NCBI GenBank assembly: GCA_017554105.1
Contig: JAFZIY010000006.1
Location: 1-64,000, forward strand
Origin: Prevotella sp.
GTDB lineage: Bacteria > Bacteroidota > Bacteroidia > Bacteroidales > Bacteroidaceae
Reading direction: 5' to 3'
DNA length: 64,000 nucleotides
The notes beneath the pieces were generated by a model, which was not told the DNA's origin, did not search any database, and saw nothing but the letters and a program-made list of their open reading frames with translations. Of this stretch, positions 27,249-36,570 are shown piece by piece. The number at the start of each line of letters is the position of its first letter. Within the stretch, counting starts at the first letter, position 1. The position numbers and the translations under genes were made by a program.

Positions 27249-28235
27249 ATGGCAAGAAAATTATCATACGGTGAAGCTATTAACGATGCACATCGATTGG
27301 CGTTAATTAACGATGACAAGTGCTTTGTTATCGGACAAGGCGTTAACAATCCTTGGTTTGTGGGTAAAACAACGACGGGACTTATGGATGAGTTCGGCCC
27401 TCGTAGGATTATGGACTCACCAGTGTCCGAAGCTGCTATGACAGGAGCCTGTATTGGAGCTGCTATGGCAGGGATGCATCCCATCGTGTTTCATCCTAGA
27501 ATGGACTTTATGTATCTGGCATTAGATCAAATCATTAATCACTGTGCTTCATGGAATTACATGTTTGCAGGAAAAGTAAATGTTCCTGTTGTGATTCGAG
27601 GAATCGTTAACCGAGGTGGCGAACAAGGCCCTCAGCATTCACAGAGTCCATTTGGAATCTATGCCAATATTCCCGGACTGAAGGTGGTGACACCGGCTAC
27701 TCCGTACGATGCAAAGGGTTTGCTATTGGCTGCCATAGCTGATCCGAATCCTGTCATTTTTATAGATGACCGTTGGTTGTATGATCAGGTGGATGATGTA
27801 CCGGAAGATTATTATGAGGTGCCCATTGGTAAGGCCAATGTGTTAAAAGAGGGTAATGATATAACTGTTGTAGCCGCCTCGTTTATGGTTAAAGAGGCTA
27901 TGGAAGCAGCTCAGAAATTGGAAGAAGAAGGTGTCTCCGTAGAGGTTATTGATATCAGAAGTCTGAAACCTCTTGATACTGAGACTATAATCAAGTCTGT
28001 CAAGAAAACAAGACGGGCTCTTGTTACTATTGAAGAATGGAACTTTGCCAGTGTGGCCTCTCAGGTTGCCAAGGAAATATATGATGGAGCTTTCACTTAT
28101 TTGACACAACCAGTAAAGACTTTGACCCTGCCAGACGTGCCAGCTCCAGCAAGTAAATCTTTGGAAGCTGTATACTATAAGAAGAGTTCTGACGTTTATA
28201 ATATAGTGAAGGATATGCTCGCCAATAAAGACTAA
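27249..28235 (+). CDS. Pyruvate dehydrogenase E1 beta-like subunit
   Basis: A 328-residue protein with a transketolase central domain ([11 protein letters not shown]-like stretch [16 protein letters not shown] near 55-70 with the catalytic glutamate) and a C-terminal domain ([21 protein letters not shown]). It forms the alpha2beta2 E1 with the preceding gene. As no lipoyl E2 is encoded, the acetyl or acyl unit formed on TPP may be passed to a sugar or other small acceptor; this is inference from context. Confidence 0.85.
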   Translation: MARKLSYGEAINDAHRLALINDDKCFVIGQGVNNPWFVGKTTTGLMDEFGPRRIMDSPVSEAAMTGACIGAAMAGMHPIVFHPRMDFMYLALDQIINHCASWNYMFAGKVNVPVVIRGIVNRGGEQGPQHSQSPFGIYANIPGLKVVTPATPYDAKGLLLAAIADPNPVIFIDDRWLYDQVDDVPEDYYEVPIGKANVLKEGNDITVVAASFMVKEAMEAAQKLEEEGVSVEVIDIRSLKPLDTETIIKSVKKTRRALVTIEEWNFASVASQVAKEIYDGAFTYLTQPVKTLTLPDVPAPASKSLEAVYYKKSSDVYNIVKDMLANKD

Positions 28236-28237
28236 TT

Positions 28238-28801
28238 ATGAAAGAAAAGAAATACTTAGTCCACGAGTCCAGCTATGTGGATGACGATGTGGAAATCGGA
28301 GAAGGAACCAAGATATGGCACTTCTCACATGTACAGAAAGGCGCAAGAATCGGTAAGAACTGTTCCTTGGGTCAAAATGTGAATATTGGTAACAATGTGC
28401 ATATTGGCAATGGAGTCCGTATCCAGAACAATGTATCAGTGTATGAAGGCGTAGAAATAGAAGACAATGTTTTTTGTGGGCCTTCATGCGTTTTCACCAA
28501 TGTGACAACCCCGCGTGCGCATTTCCCTGTACACGGAGTTTATGCCAAAACGCTCATTAAAGAGGGCGCATCGCTTGGGGCAAACTGTACAGTCGTTTGT
28601 GGGCATACCGTGGGTAAAAGTGCTTTGATTGGTTCGGGTGCTGTTGTCGCTAAGGACGTGAAGGACTATGCCCTGATGGTAGGTGTACCAGCCAAACAAA
28701 TTGGATGGGTTTGCGAGTGTGGAAAGCGACTAGGCGAAAGCCTGAAATGCGAGTGCGGAAGAGAGTATGTGCTTGTCGGTGATACCCTTCGTAAGAAGTA
28801 G
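28238..28801 (+). CDS. wbpD: UDP-2-acetamido-3-amino-glucuronate N-acetyltransferase (WbpD/WlbB-like)
   Basis: A 187-residue left-handed beta-helix acetyltransferase of WbpD type. It starts [22 protein letters not shown]-style ([13 protein letters not shown]), continues through [14 protein letters not shown] and has [13 protein letters not shown]. The C-terminus has a compact four-cysteine zinc-binding-like tail (CECGK, then CECGRE). WbpD acetylates the 3-amino group of the UDP-sugar, completing UDP-2,3-diacetamido-2,3-dideoxy-glucuronate. The other enzymes of the path lie 13-18 kb upstream in the same operon. No 2-epimerase (WbpI) is seen, so the gluco form is the expected end product. Confidence 0.9.
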   Translation: MKEKKYLVHESSYVDDDVEIGEGTKIWHFSHVQKGARIGKNCSLGQNVNIGNNVHIGNGVRIQNNVSVYEGVEIEDNVFCGPSCVFTNVTTPRAHFPVHGVYAKTLIKEGASLGANCTVVCGHTVGKSALIGSGAVVAKDVKDYALMVGVPAKQIGWVCECGKRLGESLKCECGREYVLVGDTLRKK

Positions 28802-28818
28802 CATTGCCAACATAATTG

Positions 28819-29877
28819 ATGAGAGAAGAATTCAAAGCGTATATACAATACGCATTGGACGAGAGGAAACAACTACCTGCCAACCTCAACGAAGAAGATT
28901 GGCAGGACTTCTTTCAATTCTGCTATAGTCATAGCATTTTAGGAGTTGTTTTTGCAGGAATAGAGCGAGCAGATCGACCGATACCACAGCAGGTGTTGCT
29001 GGAATGGTTCTCGTTTGTGGAGAGTACCAAGCAGCAGAATGCAGTTGTCAATAAAAGGCTGATAGCCGTCTCGAAATGGTTTGAAGAGAGGGGGCTCAAG
29101 AGCGTTATACTGAAAGGACAAGCAAATGGAATAATGTACCCTTCCCAGGAATTGCGCAGTCCTGGGGATATTGATATCTGGGTGGACTGCGAGAAGATGA
29201 AGCTGATTAAACTGGTGACGGGCCAATGTCCAGGAGTTGAATATTCCATCCACCATATCAAGATGCCAGTGTTCATGGACGTTTCTGTAGAGGTTCATTA
29301 TAGACCCATCTATCTGATTAACTGGTTTATGGACAGACGGTTGCAGAGATATGTGAGTAGAATTGAGAAGAAACAGTTTGAAAACAGGGTCAATCTGGAT
29401 GGAGTTGAGATCGGGAGCCTGACGAATGATTTCAATGTGGTGTATCAATTGCTCCATATGTATGCACATTTCTTCTCAACGCGGAATAACTTCAAGCAGT
29501 TTGTGGACTACTATTATCTGTTGAAGCAAGGACTTACAGAAGAACAGAAGAAAGACGCTGCGGCTTTGTTGAAGGAGTTGAAGGTATTGAAATATGGTCA
29601 TGGTATGATGTGGGTGATGAAGGAAGTGCTGGGGCTGGATGAAAAGCTGCTGGTAGTGGAACCAGACGAGAATGTAGGAAAAGCCATCATGCGGGAGTCC
29701 ATGCACTATGGAAAGTTCTCTACCAATAAAATAAGATATGTGATAGAGCGTTTCGTAGCAAACTTTAGGCTGGCACTGCTGTTTCCAGGACAGGTACTGA
29801 TTAGCCCGCTGTTCTTGATATGGCATCAGTGGTGGAAGGTTAAGATGAAAATGGAACTGCGGAAGGCAAACTGTTAA
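28819..29877 (+). CDS. Nucleotidyltransferase-fold protein of the polysaccharide-locus type
   Basis: A 352-residue protein. VILKGQANGIMYP and SPGDIDIWVD carry the Gly/Ser and Asp-x-Asp features of the large nucleotidyltransferase (NTP_transf_5) family, whose members often occur in polysaccharide loci with unknown substrates. ATG 28819 is used; a TTG precedes it directly. The C-terminus has a basic, hydrophobic stretch (FVANFRLALLFPGQV) that may touch the membrane. Function cannot be stated further. Confidence 0.68.
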   Translation: MREEFKAYIQYALDERKQLPANLNEEDWQDFFQFCYSHSILGVVFAGIERADRPIPQQVLLEWFSFVESTKQQNAVVNKRLIAVSKWFEERGLKSVILKGQANGIMYPSQELRSPGDIDIWVDCEKMKLIKLVTGQCPGVEYSIHHIKMPVFMDVSVEVHYRPIYLINWFMDRRLQRYVSRIEKKQFENRVNLDGVEIGSLTNDFNVVYQLLHMYAHFFSTRNNFKQFVDYYYLLKQGLTEEQKKDAAALLKELKVLKYGHGMMWVMKEVLGLDEKLLVVEPDENVGKAIMRESMHYGKFSTNKIRYVIERFVANFRLALLFPGQVLISPLFLIWHQWWKVKMKMELRKANC

Positions 29878-29887
29878 GAACTGAATA

Positions 29888-31498
29888 ATGAAAAGGTTGG
29901 CGTTAATAGGTATTTTTCTCCTTAGCACTATTACCAGTTGTACAGCCATTTCGTATACCCAGAGGGAGACTAAAGCGATTACTCTCAGCCAGTTTGGACT
30001 GAACGAAGCGGCAACAGGGGAACAGGTGTATTGGGTTTTGTATAATGCACATACAGCTGCGGTTGCTAAAAGAAAATGGGTTGACTATTCGGGCGTTGAT
30101 ACGCTGATGATAGATATACCGAGAAACGCCAAGAGCATACAGCTAACTTCAAACAATGACTTTAAGGGAGCCGTTTTCGTTGTGACAAATAAGAGCAAGG
30201 ACATTTTCCTCTTTGAATACGAGAACAAATCTCAGCCTATTTCGATAAGCAAAGCAGATATAGATAGTGGTAATTTTGTGGGATATAAAGAACTTCGAAA
30301 TGGAAAGCATGTGTTGTTTGTGAAAGATATGAGTCCCTGGGTTGAGAACAGAGAAGGATATAAGTATGGTCATATTCGAAAAGATATTTTAAAGGTGGTA
30401 AATGGAAAGGCATTAAACAAGGTTATAATGCCATACAATAACAATAGCTCAAGCCCAGAGTGCGAATACAGTTCAATTGCTGACGAAGGACCGATAATTA
30501 GAAATCTTACTATAAAAAGAACAATGAGTTGTATAAACAAGACTTTTCTTTGTAAAGTCTCAGGGACTGATGGAGTCACGATAGAGAATGTCTCTATTTA
30601 TACACCAGAAAATAACTGGGAGAATGACCAGATTATTACTATTAATAACAGCACAAATGTAAGTTTTAAAAATCTAAGGATAGAAGGCACTTATTCAAGA
30701 TTGGATCATTCTGGATATGGTGTTGCGCTAAATAATATCTGGAATTTTACGGCAGATAAAATGTATGGTCACGGAAACTGGGGAATCTTTGGAACAAACA
30801 ATATAAGTGGTGTAACTATAACGAATTCTGACATTAATAGATTTGATGTTCACTGCTATGGTAGGGAGATGAGATTCAAATCTGTTATTTTCAGAAATAA
30901 ATACAATCAGTTCTCTGCTGTATATGGAAGTATTAACTTTGATAATTGCACATTCATTAATTGCGTTCCGTTGGTAAACGGACCCTCATATAATGCGTAT
31001 GTAGGGTATGATGTGTCATTTAATGATTGTGAATATAGTACCACGCATGACACACCTATTCTTGTCGATGAAGGCTATCTTGACGAACAGATTAATATCA
31101 GACAAGAATTGTCAGAGCGATGTTTGCCAAATGTAAGGATAAAAAATCTGATAATGCATATTCCGAAGAAGGCACCTAATGTCTATTTGTTCTTTTTTAG
31201 AGAAAGAGGTGATTTCAAAAAGAAAATCGGCCATATTTCAGAATTGCATATTGAGAATGTGAAATTTAAATACGAAGATGATAAACATCTGGCAAATTTT
31301 GTCATTTCAAATTTTCCATTAAACTCCACTAATTCTCTGAATGAGGTGTTGTTGGGAGTTGATGTAATCGGGAACTCGACCTTGAAATCGAAGGAGAAAG
31401 GATTAATAATTAACAATTTTGAGATTGATCCTACAAAGAGTTCATCTTTAAAATTAATTGATGTGAGAGCCGCATCAGTTGTTAAAAAAAAACTTTAA
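29888..31498 (+). CDS. Lipoprotein with right-handed beta-helix
   Basis: A 536-residue exported protein. A signal peptide ends in a lipobox, STITSC, with C18 as the likely lipidated residue. Residues about 170-400 show regular short beta-rungs rich in N, I, V and G (IENVSIYTPENN, VSFKNLRIEG, VTITNSDINRFD), typical of a parallel beta-helix as in pectate lyases and tail spikes. It may bind, cut or modify the polymer at the cell surface. No catalytic set could be recognised. The gene is A+T-richer than its neighbours. Confidence 0.7.
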   Translation: MKRLALIGIFLLSTITSCTAISYTQRETKAITLSQFGLNEAATGEQVYWVLYNAHTAAVAKRKWVDYSGVDTLMIDIPRNAKSIQLTSNNDFKGAVFVVTNKSKDIFLFEYENKSQPISISKADIDSGNFVGYKELRNGKHVLFVKDMSPWVENREGYKYGHIRKDILKVVNGKALNKVIMPYNNNSSSPECEYSSIADEGPIIRNLTIKRTMSCINKTFLCKVSGTDGVTIENVSIYTPENNWENDQIITINNSTNVSFKNLRIEGTYSRLDHSGYGVALNNIWNFTADKMYGHGNWGIFGTNNISGVTITNSDINRFDVHCYGREMRFKSVIFRNKYNQFSAVYGSINFDNCTFINCVPLVNGPSYNAYVGYDVSFNDCEYSTTHDTPILVDEGYLDEQINIRQELSERCLPNVRIKNLIMHIPKKAPNVYLFFFRERGDFKKKIGHISELHIENVKFKYEDDKHLANFVISNFPLNSTNSLNEVLLGVDVIGNSTLKSKEKGLIINNFEIDPTKSSSLKLIDVRAASVVKKKL

Positions 31499-31586
31499 GA
31501 TCATACGGATCTGCAATTACTGGAGTTTCATTAACTTTATTTGTAATAGTATTTATGATAACAATAATTTTATATAAAAACCGGAT

Positions 31587-32384
31587 ATGAAAGTAGTTCT
31601 TTTAGCTGGCGGCTTTGGTTCCCGTATCAGTGAGGAATCAGTATTTAAGCCCAAACCAATGATTGAGATAGGTGGTATGCCTATACTATGGCATATTATG
31701 AAGGAATATGCCTATTATGGTCACAATGAGTTTATCATTTGTGCAGGGTATAAACAGGAGTATATCAAGGAGTGGTTCGCTAACTATTTCCTGCATAACA
31801 GTGATGTGTCATTTGATTTCCGTGAAGGTAAGAACGAAATGACAGTGCATCATAGCCATCTGGATCCTTGGAAAGTGACAGTGGTTGATACCGGTTACAA
31901 CACTATGACAGGTGGCCGTATTAAGCGCATTCAAGAGTACGTGGGTAATGAAACCTTTATGATGACCTACGGAGATGGTGTATGTGATGTGGACATTAAC
32001 AAGCTTGTTGAATTTCATAGGAGCCATAGTAAGATAGCTACTCTCACTGCTGTAAAGATGGCGCAAGAAAAAGGAGTTTTGGACATCGAAGGAGGTGCAG
32101 TAAAGGCTTTCCGCGAGAAGAATGCCAGCGATGGCGCACCAATCAATGCGGGATACATGGTATTGGAACCCGGTATCTTTGATTTGCTTGATGGCGATAG
32201 TTGTATTTTTGAGCGTAAGCCACTTGAAACTCTGGCAAAGCAAGGTGAACTAATGTCTTATATTCACGAAGGTTTTTGGCAATGTATGGATAATATTCGT
32301 GAAAAGAATCTTCTTGATAAACTTCTTCAGGAAGGAAAGGCACCATGGAAGAAGTGGGAACGTCAAATCCCTAAAGTTTTATAA
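31587..32384 (+). CDS. rfbF: Glucose-1-phosphate cytidylyltransferase
   Basis: A 265-residue nucleotidyltransferase that makes CDP-glucose. LLAGGFGSRISEES near residues 5-18 and FKPKPMIEIGGMPILWH form the nucleotide and sugar-phosphate site, and MTYGDGVCDVD holds the metal-binding Asp. Length is normal for RfbF/AscA. It opens a CDP-3,6-dideoxyhexose block of three genes, with 88 bases of A+T-rich spacer upstream that may hold an internal promoter; no clear TAnnTTTG was found. Confidence 0.94.
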   Translation: MKVVLLAGGFGSRISEESVFKPKPMIEIGGMPILWHIMKEYAYYGHNEFIICAGYKQEYIKEWFANYFLHNSDVSFDFREGKNEMTVHHSHLDPWKVTVVDTGYNTMTGGRIKRIQEYVGNETFMMTYGDGVCDVDINKLVEFHRSHSKIATLTAVKMAQEKGVLDIEGGAVKAFREKNASDGAPINAGYMVLEPGIFDLLDGDSCIFERKPLETLAKQGELMSYIHEGFWQCMDNIREKNLLDKLLQEGKAPWKKWERQIPKVL

Positions 32385-32408
32385 TAGAAAATTAAAAGAG
32401 TAACATAT

Positions 32409-33755
32409 ATGGCAAAAAAAGAAGAATTAAAAGCTCAAATCCTTGAGCTAACTCGTGAGTATTATAAAGAGGTTCACGCCCAGAAGAAGGAATTTGAACC
32501 AGGTAAGTCATTTGTCCATTACGGTGGCCGTTACTTCAATGATGAGGAGATGGTGAACCTTGTGGACTCATCACTGGATTTCTGGCTGACACAAGGACCT
32601 TGGACACACAAGTTTGAGCGTCGTTTGGCAGATTGGCTGGGTGTGAAATTCTGTGCAGTGACTAACTCTGGTTCTAGTGCCAACCTGTTGGCATTTTACA
32701 CGCTGACTTCACATAAGTTGGGTGACCGTAGAATCAAGAAAGGTGATGAGGTTATCACTGTAGCCGCAGGCTTCCCCACCACGGTTACTCCAATTATTCA
32801 GTATGGTGCAATCCCCGTGTTTGTGGATGTGGCACTTCCAGGATTTGATATTGATGTTAATCAGTTGGAAGCAGCTTATAGTCCCAAGACCAAGGCCGTG
32901 ATGATGGCTCATTCACTGGGCAATCCTTTCAACTTGAAGGCTGTGCTTGCTTTCTGTGAGAAACATGACCTTTGGCTGATTGAGGATAACTGTGACGCTC
33001 TTGGTTCGGAGTACACTATTGATGGCGTAACCAAGAAGACGGGCACTTGGGGGCACATTGGAACCAGTAGCTTCTATCCTCCTCACCACATGACGATGGG
33101 TGAAGGTGGTGCTGTTTATACCAATGATCCTGAGTTGAACAAGATTACGCTCTCTTTCCGTGATTGGGGTCGTGACTGCTGGTGCGCTTCTGGTGTGGAC
33201 AACACTTGCCGTATGCGCTTCACCGGTCAGTTTGGAGAACTACCTAAGGGATACGACCACAAGTATGTGTATAGCCACTTTGGCTTCAACCTGAAGATTA
33301 CGGACATGCAGGCTGCAGTGGGTTGTGCTCAGTTAGATAAGCTTGATCACATTGTTGCAGCCCGTCGTGCCAACTATCAGATGTTGTATGATGGATTGAA
33401 AGATGTCCCTGGTCTGATTCTCCCTGTAGCAGAAGCCAACAGCAAACCTTCTTGGTTTGGTTTCCTGATTGCTGTGAAGGAAGATGCCGGTTTCACCCGT
33501 AATGAACTGACTGGTTATTTGGAGCAGAACAAGATTCAGACTCGTAATCTCTTTGCAGGTAATCTGACCAAGCATCCTTGCTTTGATGAGATGCGTCAGA
33601 CCGGTGAGGGCTACCGCATTGTTAGTGAACTGAAGAATACCGACTTTGTGATGACCAACGGCTTCTGGATTGGTGTATTCCCTGGTATGACTAAGGAAAT
33701 GAACCAGTGGATGATTGAGTGCATTAAGGATTTCTGTACCTCACATGCCAAATAA
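32409..33755 (+). CDS. rfbH: CDP-4-keto-6-deoxyglucose 3-dehydrase (E1)
   Basis: A 448-residue PMP-dependent, [2Fe-2S] dehydrase of RfbH/AscC type. The aminotransferase fold has lost its PLP lysine: FYPPHHMTMGEGGAVY has a histidine (H226) there, the mark of this dehydrase family. Cysteines in DWGRDCWCASGVDNTC fit the iron-sulfur site. It removes the C3 hydroxyl. The usual reductase partner (RfbI/AscD, E3) is not in the window, so a partner must come from elsewhere. Confidence 0.93.
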   Translation: MAKKEELKAQILELTREYYKEVHAQKKEFEPGKSFVHYGGRYFNDEEMVNLVDSSLDFWLTQGPWTHKFERRLADWLGVKFCAVTNSGSSANLLAFYTLTSHKLGDRRIKKGDEVITVAAGFPTTVTPIIQYGAIPVFVDVALPGFDIDVNQLEAAYSPKTKAVMMAHSLGNPFNLKAVLAFCEKHDLWLIEDNCDALGSEYTIDGVTKKTGTWGHIGTSSFYPPHHMTMGEGGAVYTNDPELNKITLSFRDWGRDCWCASGVDNTCRMRFTGQFGELPKGYDHKYVYSHFGFNLKITDMQAAVGCAQLDKLDHIVAARRANYQMLYDGLKDVPGLILPVAEANSKPSWFGFLIAVKEDAGFTRNELTGYLEQNKIQTRNLFAGNLTKHPCFDEMRQTGEGYRIVSELKNTDFVMTNGFWIGVFPGMTKEMNQWMIECIKDFCTSHAK

Positions 33756-33756
33756 T

Positions 33757-34836
33757 ATGAACATAGACGTTTTCAATAACTTTTATAAAGGCAAACGCGT
33801 CCTTGTAACCGGCCACACTGGTTTCAAGGGTAGTTGGCTCTCCATCTGGCTCCATGAACTGGGAGCAGAGGTGGTAGGCGTAGGTCTGGAACCCTATTCA
33901 GAGAAAGACAACTTTGTTCTCTCTGGAATAGGTAAAAAGATTAAGGCAGACATCCGTGCAGATATTCGTGATGGTGAGAGAATGAAGGAAATCTTCCGCC
34001 AGTACCAGCCGGAGATTGTCTTCCATCTGGCAGCACAGCCCTTGGTACGTCTTAGTTACGAGATACCAGTTGACACCTACCAGACCAACGTGATGGGCAC
34101 CATCAACATCATGGAGGCCATCCGTGCAACTGATAGCGTGAAGGTTGGTGTGATGATAACCACCGACAAGTGCTACGACAATAAGGAGCAAATGACAGGC
34201 TACAAAGAAGATGACCCCTTTGGCGGTTACGACCCTTATAGTTCATCAAAGGGTGCTTGTGAGATTGCTATTCAGAGCTGGCGCAGGAGTTTCTTCAACC
34301 CCGAGGATTACGGCAAGAAGCATCATGTGAGCCTTGCCAGTGTCCGTGCCGGTAATGTGATTGGTGGTGGTGACTGGGCAAAAGACCGCATCATCCCTGA
34401 CTGCATCCGTGCCTTAGAAGCAGGTAAACCTATTGAGATACGCTCACCTAAGGCGGTTCGTCCTTGGGAGCATGTATTGGAACCATTGAGCGGTTACATG
34501 CTGCTTGCTCATAAGATGTGTGAACATCCAACAGATTATTGTGAGGGTTGGAACTTTGGACCGGAGCAGGAGAGTGTGCTCACTGTATGGGAGGTGGCTA
34601 CAGCTATGGTAGAGAATTTCGGTTATGGCGAGCTGAAAGATGTGTCAGATCCGAATGCTCTTCATGAAGCCAATCTGTTGATGCTGGATATTTCCAAGGC
34701 TAAAACTCGTTTGGGATGGGAGCCTCGCTTGGATGCAAAGAATTGTGCAATCCTAACATCTGATTGGTATAAGCGATACCAGAAGGAAGACGTCTATTCA
34801 ATCTGTGTTGATGAAATTGAAAAATTCATAGGATGA
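33757..34836 (+). CDS. rfbG: CDP-glucose 4,6-dehydratase
   Basis: A 359-residue extended SDR that makes CDP-4-keto-6-deoxyglucose from CDP-glucose. GHTGFKGSWLSIWL near residues 17-30 is diagnostic for RfbG, followed by the catalytic pair in YDPYSSSKGACE and SVRAGNVIGGGDW. ATG 33757 lies one base after the rfbH stop and starts the family-typical sequence; upstream in-frame starts would overlap rfbH. It should not be read as RmlB (dTDP-glucose dehydratase). It overlaps the next gene in ATGA. Confidence 0.93.
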   Translation: MNIDVFNNFYKGKRVLVTGHTGFKGSWLSIWLHELGAEVVGVGLEPYSEKDNFVLSGIGKKIKADIRADIRDGERMKEIFRQYQPEIVFHLAAQPLVRLSYEIPVDTYQTNVMGTINIMEAIRATDSVKVGVMITTDKCYDNKEQMTGYKEDDPFGGYDPYSSSKGACEIAIQSWRRSFFNPEDYGKKHHVSLASVRAGNVIGGGDWAKDRIIPDCIRALEAGKPIEIRSPKAVRPWEHVLEPLSGYMLLAHKMCEHPTDYCEGWNFGPEQESVLTVWEVATAMVENFGYGELKDVSDPNALHEANLLMLDISKAKTRLGWEPRLDAKNCAILTSDWYKRYQKEDVYSICVDEIEKFIG

Positions 34837-35645
34837 CAAATATAGAAGAAATCAAAGAATTTGCTAAGGCAATTAGAAGGACTGCGGTTCAAATGGCCTA
34901 TAATACCCGAACTTCCCATACGGGTGGTACGCTATCACAGGCTGATATCCTTGCCGTGCTTTATTCAGGAGTGATGAATGTATCACCTGATAAGATGGAT
35001 GACCCGAAACGTGACCGCTTTATTGAGAGTAAAGGTCATAATTGTGCATCATATTATGCAGCATTGGCATTGAAGGGATTCATGAATTATGATGAACTTA
35101 TGAAACAGTACTGCCAGAACGGTTCTGAGTATTTCGAGCATGTGAGCCATAAGCTCCCTGGCGTTGAGCTATCAACGGGAAGCCTTGGCCATGGATTCCC
35201 TGTGGCTGCAGGAATGGCTTTAGGAAGCAAAAGAAGTGGCGTTCCGTTCAATGTCTATTGCATCATTGGTGATGGAGAAATCAATGAAGGTAGCAATTGG
35301 GAAGCATTGATGTTTGCCGCTCAACATAGGTTGGATAATCTCTGCATCATTCTGGATAAGAATGGTATGCAGGCTATGGGTGACACTAAGGATATCATGT
35401 GCTTAGACCCTATGGCAGAAAAGATCCGCGCTTTCCAGTGGAATGTTTGCGATATTGACGGCAATGACATCCAACAGCTACTTGATGCTTTTGAGAGTTT
35501 CAAGAACTGCAAGGATAAGCCTACATTTATTGTGGCCAACACGGTTAAGGGTAAGGGCGTGAGTTATATGGAACACAACCTGAAGTTCCATTATAGCGCA
35601 CCGAATGATGAAGAGTTTAAACAAGCCATGGAGGAACTGAAATGA
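34833..35645 (+). CDS. Transketolase-like, N-terminal (TPP-binding) subunit
   Basis: A 270-residue protein equal to the first third of transketolase. The TPP motif is IIGDGEINEGSNWEALMFAA, with LCIILDKN closing it. STGSLGHGFPVAAGMALG is also conserved. Together with the overlapping downstream subunit it makes a split transketolase. Split forms exist in many bacteria. Here the coupling by ATGA overlap to rfbG on one side and to the C-subunit on the other, right behind rfbF-rfbH-rfbG, suggests action on a CDP-keto sugar instead of the pentose phosphate pathway. Confidence 0.88.
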   Translation: MTNIEEIKEFAKAIRRTAVQMAYNTRTSHTGGTLSQADILAVLYSGVMNVSPDKMDDPKRDRFIESKGHNCASYYAALALKGFMNYDELMKQYCQNGSEYFEHVSHKLPGVELSTGSLGHGFPVAAGMALGSKRSGVPFNVYCIIGDGEINEGSNWEALMFAAQHRLDNLCIILDKNGMQAMGDTKDIMCLDPMAEKIRAFQWNVCDIDGNDIQQLLDAFESFKNCKDKPTFIVANTVKGKGVSYMEHNLKFHYSAPNDEEFKQAMEELK

Positions 35646-36547
35646 GAACAAGTTTTATCAATCAGCTTCTAGAAGAGGCAAAGACAAATAAGAAGATTTT
35701 CCTGGTTATTGGTGACTTGGGTTATCATGTTGTAGAACCATTCATGGAGGCCATCCCCGAGCGTTTCCTCAATGCTGGTATTGCAGAGCAGAATATGGCA
35801 GGTGTTGCTGCTGGTTTGGCAATGACGGGTTACAATGTGTATATCTATTCCATTGGTAATTTCCCCACTTTGCGTTGCCTAGAACAAATCAGAAATGATA
35901 TTGCCTATCATAAAGCCAATGTGAAAATTGTTTCTGTAGGTGCTGGCTATGCTTACGGTAGTTTGGGCGCTACCCATCAGCCCACGGAAGAGATAGGTGC
36001 TTTGAGGGCTATTCCCAATATGATTGTAGCTACTCCTGGAGATCCAGTTGAGGCACGTGCTATTGCCAAATTCTCTGCGGAATATGATGGCCCTATGTAC
36101 ATCCGTCTGGGCAAAGCTGGAGAGAAAGTGGCACATACTGAAGAATGCCTTACCGTGAATGCCGGTGACATCCTTCCTGTGATGTTGAATGATGGAAACA
36201 AGAGAGCCGTTCTGGCTTGCGGTAATATTATGGCAGCTGCAAAGGCTCAGATCGAGGAGCAGAAAATGCCGTATGATTTATACAGCGTTCCATTCGTAAA
36301 GCCTCTTAACAAAGAGCAACTGAAAGCCATTGTTGAGAAGCATCCTGAGGGATTGATTACTATTGAGGAGCATCAAGCTTCCACCGGTATGGGTTCAGCC
36401 ATAGTTGAGCAGGTAAACGATATGTTTGCTGATGGAGTTTTGAAAATTTATCCTGCAATTAAGAGAGTGGCTATTCCTGATGAGTTTGCACCAGTTGTGG
36501 GAACTCAGACTTACCTAAGGGAATATGAAGGGCTGAAAATCGGATAG
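35642..36547 (+). CDS. Transketolase-like, C-terminal subunit
   Basis: A 301-residue protein covering the pyrimidine-binding and C-terminal domains. FLNAGIAEQNMAGVAAGLAM holds the catalytic glutamate, and GAGYAYGSLGATHQPTEEIG follows. It overlaps the N-subunit by ATGA. The pair would transfer a two-carbon ketol unit. In this cluster a branched 3,6-dideoxyhexose is a sensible product, but that is inference. Confidence 0.88.
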   Translation: MRTSFINQLLEEAKTNKKIFLVIGDLGYHVVEPFMEAIPERFLNAGIAEQNMAGVAAGLAMTGYNVYIYSIGNFPTLRCLEQIRNDIAYHKANVKIVSVGAGYAYGSLGATHQPTEEIGALRAIPNMIVATPGDPVEARAIAKFSAEYDGPMYIRLGKAGEKVAHTEECLTVNAGDILPVMLNDGNKRAVLACGNIMAAAKAQIEEQKMPYDLYSVPFVKPLNKEQLKAIVEKHPEGLITIEEHQASTGMGSAIVEQVNDMFADGVLKIYPAIKRVAIPDEFAPVVGTQTYLREYEGLKIG

Positions 36548-36570
36548 TAGAAACACAATAATACAAGAGA

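Noticed and set aside
33757-34836. Possible missing rfbB
   Set aside because: The GHTGFKGSW signature and neighbours rfbF and rfbH show that it is CDP-glucose dehydratase, not the dTDP enzyme.
34833-36547. Housekeeping transketolase
   Set aside because: Translational coupling to rfbG and position within the sugar block make a dedicated role more likely, although housekeeping activity is not excluded.
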